From the NCBI GenBank assembly GCA_001438005.1, contig LIBO01000033.1:1-8269 (forward strand): a DNA stretch of 8,269 bases, written 5' to 3'. The translations under genes and the position numbers were made by a program. Numbering within the stretch: position 1 is the first letter of the stretch; each line of letters begins with the position of its first letter. The stretch is from Verrucomicrobia subdivision 6 bacterium BACL9 MAG-120507-bin52 (GTDB lineage: Bacteria; Verrucomicrobiota; Verrucomicrobiia; Methylacidiphilales; Verrucolacustridaceae). The notes under the pieces are model-generated. The model made no database searches and had not been told where the DNA came from. It saw only the letters and a list, made by a program, of their open reading frames with translations. Below are positions 1-5,816 of this stretch, piece after piece.

Positions 1-622
1 GAATCTGAGGCTGAATTCCAATCTCGCGGAGTTTGGCCACACTCTGTTGGGTTGGCTTTGACTTCAGTTCCCCCGCCGCCTTGATAAAGGGAACCAGGGT
101 GACGTGGATGAAGAGGCAGTGGGAAGGACCCGTTTCAATCGCAAACTGTCGCAGAGCTTCGAGGAAGGGAAGCCCCTCAATATCCCCGGTGGTCCCTCCG
201 ATTTCCGTAATCAAGATATCGCAATTCTCGTGTTGGCCCATGTGGCGAAGACGATTTTTAATTTCGTCCGTCACGTGGGGAATGACCTGAACTGTTTTTC
301 CAAGATAATCACCTCTGCGCTCTTTTCTTAAAACTTCTTCGTAGACTTGGCCTGCGGTCAGATTGTGCCTTCGGGTGAGGTGGCAGGAGGTGAAGCGCTC
401 ATAGTGGCCTAAGTCGAGGTCAGTCTCTGCGCCATCCTCTAAAACATAGACCTCGCCGTGTTGATAAGGACTCATGGTTCCCGGATCCACATTGAGATAA
501 GGGTCAAACTTCATTAACCCAACCTTGAGGCCTCGCCGTTCTAAAAGGGTGCCGAGGGCTGCCGCCGTCAGCCCCTTGCCCAAAGAGCTGATCACGCCGC
601 CCGTAATAAAGATGTATTTCAT
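1..622 (-). CDS. pyrG: CTP synthase, N-terminal synthetase part (truncated by window edge)
   Basis: CTP synthase makes CTP from UTP, ATP and glutamine in the cytoplasm. Only the first 207 codons are present; the rest of the synthetase domain and the whole glutaminase domain lie beyond base 1. The N-terminus reads MKYIFITGGVISSLGKG, with the P-loop-like SSLGKG at residues 12-17. The family block DPYLNVDPGTMSPYQHGE begins at residue 40, followed by EDGAETDLDLGHYERF. D70 matches the magnesium-binding D72 of the E. coli enzyme. ITEIGGTTGDIE supplies the second metal ligand, E138. The ATG overlaps the kdsB stop as ATGA and has no Shine-Dalgarno sequence of its own, so translational coupling is likely. 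KdsB consumes CTP, so product and consumer are made together. The family assignment is certain; what follows pyrG is unseen. Confidence 0.97.
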   Translation of the reverse strand, partial: MKYIFITGGVISSLGKGLTAAALGTLLERRGLKVGLMKFDPYLNVDPGTMSPYQHGEVYVLEDGAETDLDLGHYERFTSCHLTRRHNLTAGQVYEEVLRKERRGDYLGKTVQVIPHVTDEIKNRLRHMGQHENCDILITEIGGTTGDIEGLPFLEALRQFAIETGPSHCLFIHVTLVPFIKAAGELKSKPTQQSVAKLREIGIQPQI

Positions 623-1356
623 TTGGAGATAGTTGTGGCGCGGTCTGCCAGGGCACGTTCCGCGCGCAACACGTCCCCCGGCGTGTCCACACCGACGAAC
701 TTGAAGTTAAGCGTCAGAACTTGAATCGCAATCCCGTTCTCGAGCGCTCTCAGTTGCTCGAGTCGTTCTCGTTTTTCACCATCCGAGGGAGGGAGGAGGA
801 CCAGTTGTTGAAGAGTGGTTGGACGATAGGCATAGAGCCCAACGTGCTGGAAGTGGTTCCTGTTTTTCTCCTCAGGTGAAACCTTGCGCGAGAAGGAAGT
901 GGCTTTCCCGTTAGAGTCGATCGTGACTTTGACAATATCGGGTCGATCAACGTCGTCTGGATCGTGCAGGGGAGTGGCAATTGTGGCCATGCTGAATTCG
1001 GCTCCAAGACCTTGGACAATTTGGTCCAGAAGGGCGCCCCGAATTAAGGGCTCATCGCCTTGAAGATTGAGAACCCAGTCGGCCTTCTCGTTCGCGACAG
1101 CTTCTGCTACCCGATCGGTGCCGGAGGGATGATCCGCTCGGGTCATGACAACCTCAGCCCCAAAAGAGGTGGCAACTTGGGCAATTTTTGAATCGTCGGT
1201 CGCCACGACGATCTTTTGAATTAATTTCGACTCTTTGGCCCCCTCCCAGACCCACTGGAGAAGGGGTTTACCTAGAATCAGGGCGAGTGGCTTTCCCGGA
1301 AACCGAGTGGAGGCATGACGTGCAGGAATGACCGCGATGACACGGGGATGATGCAT
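619..1356 (-). CDS. kdsB: 3-deoxy-manno-octulosonate cytidylyltransferase (CMP-Kdo synthetase)
   Basis: KdsB transfers CMP from CTP to Kdo, giving CMP-Kdo for lipid A-core assembly in the cytoplasm. The protein is 245 residues, normal for the family (E. coli about 248). The nucleotide-binding N-terminus VIAVIPARHASTRFPGKPL is at residues 7-25. MTRADHPSGTDR is at 71-82, NLQGDEP at 97-103 with the metal ligand D101, and GVDTPGDV at 222-229 with the second metal ligand D224. The segment between the SFSR and HVGLYAYR motifs is shorter than in E. coli, but the motifs on both sides are intact. The ATG is preceded by TAAGGA at a good distance. The gene starts 7 bases after gmhB stops and ends in a 4-base overlap with pyrG, so it sits inside an operon. 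Function is confident from motifs and length. Confidence 0.96.
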   Translation of the reverse strand: MHHPRVIAVIPARHASTRFPGKPLALILGKPLLQWVWEGAKESKLIQKIVVATDDSKIAQVATSFGAEVVMTRADHPSGTDRVAEAVANEKADWVLNLQGDEPLIRGALLDQIVQGLGAEFSMATIATPLHDPDDVDRPDIVKVTIDSNGKATSFSRKVSPEEKNRNHFQHVGLYAYRPTTLQQLVLLPPSDGEKRERLEQLRALENGIAIQVLTLNFKFVGVDTPGDVLRAERALADRATTISK

Positions 1357-1360
1357 GGGT

Positions 1361-1366
1361 TCCTTA
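1361..1366 (-). promoter_or_regulatory. Ribosome binding site of kdsB overlapping the gmhB stop codon
   Basis: Read on the minus strand, TAAGGA lies 4 bases before the kdsB ATG, and its first three bases are the TAA stop of gmhB. It is the clearest Shine-Dalgarno sequence in this operon. It suggests that ribosomes ending gmhB can restart on kdsB. Confidence 0.6.
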
Positions 1367-1903
1367 GGCTTTCTGTAGAATCCAGTTCACTGCGGCAGGC
1401 CAATCGGTCGCAGAGTAGGTGGCGAGGCGAGAGGCGTCTTGAAGTTCATCAGCGGGAACGCAAAGTTTAAGCAAGATCGTCCGACAACCCGCGTTTTGTC
1501 CTGATTGAATATCGCTGAGTCGATTTCCGACCATAAAAGATTGAGAGAGATCGATCGAAAGAGTGGACGCGGCTTCCTGAATCATTTTCGGGGAGGGTTT
1601 ACGGTACTCATCGTACGGATCTCCCGGAGCAGCAAAGCAGTGGCCATAGCGAGCAAAGATGGGGCCTCCCCCTAAAAGTTCCTCCATGCGGGAATCGACC
1701 GCGCGGACCTGCTCTTTGGTGATCAGGCCGCGACCTACCCCAGATTGATTGGAGATCACTATCAGAGTTAGGTTTTGGCGTCTGAGTTCCTGAACGGCTG
1801 CGGCCGCTCCAGGCATGAGTTCGACTAGGGAAGGGTCGCCGAGGTAGGGAACGTTTACGATTAACGTGTCGTCGCGGTCGAGAAATACGGCCCTTTTACC
1901 CAT
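1364..1903 (-). CDS. gmhB: HAD-IIIA phosphatase, probable D-glycero-D-manno-heptose-1,7-bisphosphate 7-phosphatase (GmhB-like)
   Basis: The expected reaction is removal of the 7-phosphate from heptose bisphosphate, directly after the kinase encoded upstream. The 179-residue protein has the HAD motifs in order: DRDDTL at 9-14 (nucleophile D9, general acid D11), SNQSGVGRG at 51-59, RKPSP at 101-105 (K102), and GNRLSD at 126-131. Two points are unusual. The E. coli enzyme has a zinc loop of three cysteines and a histidine before RKP, while this protein keeps only a GHC and reads PGDPYDEY instead. The usual aspartate of motif IV (GDxxxD) is N127, although D131 remains. The ATG lies inside the 3' end of the kinase gene (8-base overlap) and has no clear Shine-Dalgarno sequence, so coupling is likely. 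Histidinol-phosphate phosphatases of the same fold are an alternative, but the operon context favours heptose. Confidence 0.85.
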   Translation of the reverse strand: MGKRAVFLDRDDTLIVNVPYLGDPSLVELMPGAAAAVQELRRQNLTLIVISNQSGVGRGLITKEQVRAVDSRMEELLGGGPIFARYGHCFAAPGDPYDEYRKPSPKMIQEAASTLSIDLSQSFMVGNRLSDIQSGQNAGCRTILLKLCVPADELQDASRLATYSATDWPAAVNWILQKA

Positions 1904-2906
1904 GGTGGCGGGCGGCCTCGGTTAGCTCTTCCGATGTCACGGTCGCCGTGCCCAATTTTCCGACCACGATGCCTGCGGCGAAATTCGCCGCTTCGGCGGC
2001 GACATGACCCGAAAGATTTGCTGCCAGACCCGCAGCGAGCACGGAGATAACGGTATCGCCCGCGCCGGACACGTCGTACACCTCACGAGCTCGACTGGGA
2101 ATGTGGTGAGGTTTCTGACCGCTCTGAAAAAGGATCATTCCATTTTCCCCTAGGGTGAGAAGGAGGTAGCGACACGACCATCGGAGAAGAAGTTCCTCTC
2201 CAGCTGAAATCCAATCTTCTTTTCGGTTGGAGTCGGGCTGACCGAGGGCACTGAAAGCTTCGGCTCGGTTTGGTTTGACCAGTGTGGCGCCCTGCCAGTC
2301 GAGCGGGTTGTGGATATTGGGATCGACGAGTGAGGGGATGTCATACTTTTGGGATGCGGTAAAAAGAGTTTCGACAAAATCCTGGTCGAAGAGGCCTTTC
2401 CCGTAATCTTCGAGAATGAGGGCATCGCAATGGGGCAGGAGGTGAAGGCTTTTCTTGAGCACAGCGGCTCTTTCTTTATGGGTCAGGCGCTCGGGCGACT
2501 CGCGATCGACGCGGACAACTTGCTGATGTCGGGCTAAGACCCTTGTTTTTCGGATCGTGGGGAACGCGGAAGATCGGCAGATCCCAGATGTGCCGATTTT
2601 TGCGTGGCGGAGGAGTTGCAGCAAACGATCTCCCGAACTGTCTTGTCCAATGCTACCGGACAACTCGGCGTGAATTCCGAGCGAGGCAAGATTTCGTCCA
2701 ACATTGGCCGATCCACCCGGGTAAGAGTTTTCCTTTTCGACATGCACCACTGGGACAGGAGCTTCGGGTGAGATTCGTGTGACATGGCCGTAGATGAATT
2801 CATCGAGCATTAAATCCCCCACGACGAGAATTCGCAGGCGACGAAACTTCTTGAGCGTCGTCCTGAGTTGGGCGGGGGAGAGATGATTTCTGGCAAGGAG
2901 AAGCAC
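1896..2906 (-). CDS. hldA: D-glycero-beta-D-manno-heptose-7-phosphate kinase (RfaE domain I / HldA type)
   Basis: This PfkB-family kinase phosphorylates heptose-7-phosphate at C1 in the ADP-heptose pathway. The 336 residues align along their length with the kinase half of E. coli HldE. RILVVGDLMLDEFIYG is at 25-40, RISPEAPVPVV at 44-54, and the first PfkB signature PGGSANVGRNLASLG at 63-77. LEDYGKG follows at 165-171, and the second signature DVSGAGDTV is at 278-286 with catalytic base D284. There is no C-terminal cytidylyltransferase domain, so ADP transfer must come from a separate HldC-type protein not seen here. The start is uncertain. GTG at 2906-2904 is the only usual start codon before the conserved region with the right length, but no Shine-Dalgarno sequence adjoins it; an AAGGGGAG lies about 40 bases upstream. 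It is the first gene of the operon and overlaps gmhB by 8 bases. Confidence 0.94.
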   Translation of the reverse strand: MLLLARNHLSPAQLRTTLKKFRRLRILVVGDLMLDEFIYGHVTRISPEAPVPVVHVEKENSYPGGSANVGRNLASLGIHAELSGSIGQDSSGDRLLQLLRHAKIGTSGICRSSAFPTIRKTRVLARHQQVVRVDRESPERLTHKERAAVLKKSLHLLPHCDALILEDYGKGLFDQDFVETLFTASQKYDIPSLVDPNIHNPLDWQGATLVKPNRAEAFSALGQPDSNRKEDWISAGEELLLRWSCRYLLLTLGENGMILFQSGQKPHHIPSRAREVYDVSGAGDTVISVLAAGLAANLSGHVAAEAANFAAGIVVGKLGTATVTSEELTEAARHHG

Positions 2907-2953
2907 CTCAAGATAGTGCCGAATCGGACCGATTTGATCAACGCTCCCCTTAA

Positions 2954-2988
2954 CCGTTTCGACCTACGACCCCAAATCGTAAAAACGG
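2954..2988. repeat. Shared-loop hairpin, copy 1
   Basis: The arms ccgttt (2954-2959) and aaacgg (2983-2988) are perfect complements. An inner pair of arms, tacga (2965-2969) and tcgta (2977-2981), can stack inside them, leaving ccccaaa as the loop. The unit contains ttcgacctacgaccccaa at 2958-2975, identical to the sequence in copy 2, 61 bases further right. It lies just before the hldA gene and would be in its leader RNA if transcription starts upstream. Neither strand has a T-run placed as in an intrinsic terminator. Confidence 0.7.
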
Positions 2989-3005
2989 CCTCGTAAAGCA
3001 TTACC

Positions 3006-3050
3006 TATCAACTACTTATTCGACCTACGACCCCAAGCAAGTAGTTGATA
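3006..3050. repeat. Shared-loop hairpin, copy 2
   Basis: This is a perfect 12-base inverted repeat: tatcaactactt (3006-3017) and aagtagttgata (3039-3050). The 21-base loop carries ttcgacctacgaccccaa at 3019-3036, the same 18 bases as copy 1. The stem sequence is unrelated to that of copy 1, so the loop is conserved while the stem pairing is kept with different bases. The perfect stem and the exact loop repeat are directly visible. Its role as a mobile palindromic element, RNA structure or protein site is unknown. Confidence 0.8.
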
Positions 3051-3145
3051 ATCAGGGGGTTGCGGGGCGGTTTTTGCGAGGTGCGAGGGGAGGAGGGGGT
3101 AAAATCCAGCTTTGGTGAAGGTCGGAAAGGGGATAGTAATGGGTT

Positions 3146-3940
3146 GTGTTGTTCGACTATCACATGCACACGCCCCTTTGTGGCCACGCGGTGGGGCATC
3201 CGCGGGAGTATGCGGCTGAGGCCATCCGCAAAGGCCTGCAAGAGATCGGATTTTCCGAGCACAATCCTATGCCCTCCAAATTTGACGACTGGCGGATGGA
3301 TCTAATCGACTTTCCGGAGTATATCCGCTTGGTGGAAGAAGCTCGGGCGGAGTTTCCCCAACTTCCCATCCGCCTCGGTCTCGAGTGCGATTTTATTCCC
3401 GGGAAAGAGGGGTGGATCCGAGAGTTGGCCAAAAAAGCGGATTTCGACTACTTCATCGGATCGGTTCACTACATCACCCCCGATTGGGATGTGGACAATC
3501 CTCTAAAGCTGTCGCGTTGGAATGATCAGCCGGTCGAAGAGGTGTGGGCGAAATATTTTAAAGCACTCGCTCAGGCCGCCCAAAGCGGGCTTTTTGACTT
3601 CATGGCTCATCCCGACCTAGTGAAGAAGTTTGGTCATCGGCCGAAAGGAGATTTACGACCCTATTACAAAGATACGCTCGATGCGATCGAGGCGGCGGGA
3701 ATCGCCATGGAAGTGAGTACGGCAGGACTTCGAAAAGAGGTGAGGGAGATCTATCCCTCCAAGACATTTATTGAGGAGGCTTTCCGCAGAAAAATTCCGA
3801 TTCTTATCTCCTCCGATGCACACGCTCCTGCAGAAGTGGGTTATGAGTTCGATCGAGCAGTTGCACTGGTTCAAGAGGTTGGGTATCGAGAGCTGTCCAG
3901 TTTTCGCGGTCGAAAAAGGGTCTCGATGCCATTGGGATAA
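3146..3940 (+). CDS. hisJ: Histidinol-phosphatase, PHP family
   Basis: This enzyme type hydrolyses histidinol phosphate to histidinol in histidine biosynthesis, in the cytoplasm. The 264-residue protein shows the metal-binding motifs of PHP phosphoesterases: DYHMHTPLCGH at 4-14 (H6, H8), FSEHNPMP at 36-43 (H39), GLECDFI at 78-84 (E80), GSVHYI at 105-110 (H108), FMAHPDLVKKFG at 152-163 (H155), and SSDAHAP at 222-228 (D224, H226). Length and motif spacing fit the HisJ/HisK group rather than a DNA polymerase PHP domain. The start is taken as GTG at 3146, because a stop lies in frame at 3137-3139 and AAAGGGGA is about 12 bases upstream. TTG at 3149 is possible. No other histidine gene is visible. 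It is followed after 4 bases by the transglutaminase-like gene, probably in one transcript. Confidence 0.9.
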   Translation: MLFDYHMHTPLCGHAVGHPREYAAEAIRKGLQEIGFSEHNPMPSKFDDWRMDLIDFPEYIRLVEEARAEFPQLPIRLGLECDFIPGKEGWIRELAKKADFDYFIGSVHYITPDWDVDNPLKLSRWNDQPVEEVWAKYFKALAQAAQSGLFDFMAHPDLVKKFGHRPKGDLRPYYKDTLDAIEAAGIAMEVSTAGLRKEVREIYPSKTFIEEAFRRKIPILISSDAHAPAEVGYEFDRAVALVQEVGYRELSSFRGRKRVSMPLG

Positions 3941-3944
3941 GGTT

Positions 3945-5606
3945 GTGAGAGGGCTCCTCTTTGCTTTGGGGTCGATCGTTTTCTTTATTTCTTCTGCTAG
4001 TGCAGCCACTTGGTGGGAGGCCCACCCTGACCCAGCTACTTGGGCTCATGAGAAATTATTGCTAGGCGACACGCTTCGGTCTGAATTTACGAAAAAGAAA
4101 CCTTCTGATATTCAGCCAGGAAGCGACGAGGCAGAGCAGTTTCGTCTGTGGCAGTGGCTTGACTGGGCCCGCACCGATTTCACGCCCGAGGAAGTTTTAG
4201 CTTTCCGGGCTTTAGGGGAAAACTCCGAACTTCGGCGAGCCGTTTTGGAAAACATCCGACCAGAGGATCATCAGGATGAGGTCCTTAAAATACTTCTTCA
4301 GATGCAAATCGCTTGTCCGAATTGTCTCCAAGAGCTTCCACGTCTTGCTGTGGCTTTTGCCCTTGTTTTTGATCAGCCCTTTCCCAAAAGATGGCCTCAC
4401 CGTCAGGTTGCGGCCGATACAGTTCCCACCGAGCCGGTCGATTCCGTAGCCCGATTGCAGTTGATGACAGAGTTACAACGGGCCCGAAGATTTCTTACCG
4501 ATTTAAGGGATTTTACGGTGAATGAGTTAAAGTTCGTTATCGATCATCCTCTGGTTGCCTCGGAGATGGAGTGGGCAAGAAAGAATGTCACGGCCAGCCG
4601 AAGTGGATTCGGCAAGGTCTTTAGCTCGATTCGTTACGACATTCCTCGTTATGAAGCGAATCAACTGGTTTGGCCCTACCCCGCTTACACCTTCTCGGAA
4701 ATCCGATCCAAGGGGGGAATCTGTGTCGACCAAGCTTACTTTGCTGCGAATACGGGAAAGGCAAAGGGATTGCCCACCCTTTATTTTTCCGGGCAAGGGG
4801 ATGATGGCGGACACGCCTGGTTTGGATTCATGGATTCACCAGGTCATTGGAAGACCGACTGTGGGCGGTACGAGTCTCAAAACTACCCCGTGGGCAACGC
4901 GATGGATCCTCAAGTATGGCAGCCTATTTCAGATACCGAGCTTACCTTTCTAGCAAAAGGCAGAGAGAGGTCGTCGGCCCATCAGCAAGCAAAGCTACTT
5001 ACCGATATAGGAAAGACGTTGGAAAAGAGTGATCCAGATCGATGGTTGGAAGCAGCGCTGCTTGTTCAGCCTGAATATTTGCCTGCGTGGAAGGCGCAGG
5101 GCGAGCTACTGGATGGTGGGAAAGCATCTCCTGAAAAACAGGTGGAGTTTTGGAAGAAGTACATAAAGCGGTTTTCAATCTACCCCGACTTAAAGGTTGT
5201 CGGCCAAGAGAAGCTACTCCAGTTAGCGAAAGAGAGGGGGGATGAAGCGGCAGTGAAGAGTCTTTCCCGGCAAATTCTGGTTCAAAACCGAACCCGCCGC
5301 TTTGATTTGGGAATCGGGGCCGCCGCCATGGAGGTGGGTGAAAAGATCGAGGCTGGAAAGTGGTCGGAGGCGGAAACGGCCTTCCGCAGGGCGCTTCGCG
5401 AATTCAAGGGTCAGGCCGGGGGGAATCTTTACTACGGGCTTATTGTTCCATTTGTGGAAGCAGCATTAGCGGAGGGGCAGGGCCCCATCGCCAAAAGTTC
5501 GCTGGTAGAAGCGAAGCGTATTTTACGTCCCACGAAGGATAGCTTGGTCGGCAGATCTTTTATGGAACTTGAGAAGAAGGTATCTGCGGAGCTGAAAAAG
5601 AAATAA
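3945..5606 (+). CDS. Exported transglutaminase-like (cysteine protease fold) protein of unknown role
   Basis: The predicted protein has 553 residues. Starting at GTG 3945, it opens with MRGLLFALGSIVFFISSASA, a signal peptide with a likely cut at residue 20, so it should act in the periplasm or be surface bound. The reading frame is open further upstream, inside hisJ, but those residues precede the signal peptide and are probably untranslated. The transglutaminase-like core is near residues 225-310: GGICVDQAYFAA carries C260, GDDGGHAWFGF carries H290, and KTDCGRY carries D305. Together these match a Cys-His-Asp triad in the usual order. Before it come a CPNC pair (C124, C127) and a FPKRWPH segment. 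The C-terminal 220 residues are mostly predicted helix with TPR-like spacing, for example WLEAALLVQPEYLPAW. The substrate cannot be named; peptide cleavage or crosslinking in the envelope is possible. The start has only a weak ribosome site (ATAAGG), so coupling to hisJ is plausible. Confidence 0.8.
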   Translation: MRGLLFALGSIVFFISSASAATWWEAHPDPATWAHEKLLLGDTLRSEFTKKKPSDIQPGSDEAEQFRLWQWLDWARTDFTPEEVLAFRALGENSELRRAVLENIRPEDHQDEVLKILLQMQIACPNCLQELPRLAVAFALVFDQPFPKRWPHRQVAADTVPTEPVDSVARLQLMTELQRARRFLTDLRDFTVNELKFVIDHPLVASEMEWARKNVTASRSGFGKVFSSIRYDIPRYEANQLVWPYPAYTFSEIRSKGGICVDQAYFAANTGKAKGLPTLYFSGQGDDGGHAWFGFMDSPGHWKTDCGRYESQNYPVGNAMDPQVWQPISDTELTFLAKGRERSSAHQQAKLLTDIGKTLEKSDPDRWLEAALLVQPEYLPAWKAQGELLDGGKASPEKQVEFWKKYIKRFSIYPDLKVVGQEKLLQLAKERGDEAAVKSLSRQILVQNRTRRFDLGIGAAAMEVGEKIEAGKWSEAETAFRRALREFKGQAGGNLYYGLIVPFVEAALAEGQGPIAKSSLVEAKRILRPTKDSLVGRSFMELEKKVSAELKKK

Positions 5607-5607
5607 T

Positions 5608-5753
5608 GAACTTATTCGTGCTCTCTTTGAGCGCCTCAATCCGAGGAAGAGCGAAACTACGCGGCGATGATTGGTTGTATCGGCAAGGATGTGGGTCGCG
5701 ATCTGCAAAAAATCCAAGACCTCGGCATGGACGACAAAAAGCAGCGAAAATAA
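5608..5753 (+). pseudogene. Possible frameshifted remnant of a small gene
   Basis: No intact gene lies here, but two frames read like pieces of one protein. From 5608 one frame gives ELIRALFERLNP. One base further along, near 5643, the next frame gives EEERNYAAMIGCIGKDV, continues to GRDLQKIQDLGMDDKKQRK and stops at TAA 5751-5753. Restoring a single base would join them into one amphipathic, charged polypeptide of about 48 residues. An ATG at 5606-5608 overlaps the preceding stop but is in a third frame. The second frame alone contains a 28-codon reading frame from ATG 5667. I do not recognise the family. Alternatives are chance coding-like sequence, a sequencing error or a short functional peptide. 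Confidence 0.3.
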
Positions 5754-5816
5754 ATCTGGCGACTTAGCACGTTAAACTTAACCTCAAAAAGATACTTTCA
5801 GACTCTGCCACGCATT
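5754..5816 (+). promoter_or_regulatory. Leader of the sugar symporter gene
   Basis: This AT-richer stretch directly before the symporter contains GATACT at 5791-5796, a possible -10, and an imperfect palindrome gttaa-ac-ttaac at 5771-5782 that could bind a regulator. No well-spaced -35 accompanies the -10, and no Shine-Dalgarno sequence precedes the ATG. The call rests on position and weak motifs only. Confidence 0.2.

Larger units (their letters stand above)
2907..3145. other. Divergent intergenic region between the heptose/Kdo operon and the hisJ operon
   Basis: These 239 bases must hold the promoters for both flanking operons, which point away from each other. They contain two hairpins with a shared loop sequence (2954-2988 and 3006-3050), a G-rich plus-strand tract at 3055-3099, and an AAAGGGGA at 3126-3133 that could be the ribosome binding site for the plus-strand gene. 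I could not pick a convincing -35/-10 pair on either strand. TAAAAT at 3100-3105 is a possible -10 for the plus-strand gene, but its best -35 partner is 20 bases away. Confidence 0.6.

Noticed and set aside
2534..3001. Minus-strand frames overlapping the hldA 5' end and the leader
   Set aside because: One overlaps hldA in another frame and the other crosses the hairpins. Their sequences lack recognisable motifs, while hldA is well supported.
2954..3050. Reading the two shared-loop hairpins as intrinsic terminators, a CRISPR remnant or integron attC sites
   Set aside because: There is no T-run after either stem. There are only two copies, with no regular repeat-spacer pattern. No integrase or core recombination sites adjoin them, and attC sites conserve the stem ends rather than the loop.
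3771..3944. Open upstream extension of the transglutaminase-like reading frame inside hisJ, with an ATG at 3771
   Set aside because: The extension overlaps the conserved end of hisJ in another frame, and a signal peptide begins exactly after the GTG at 3945.
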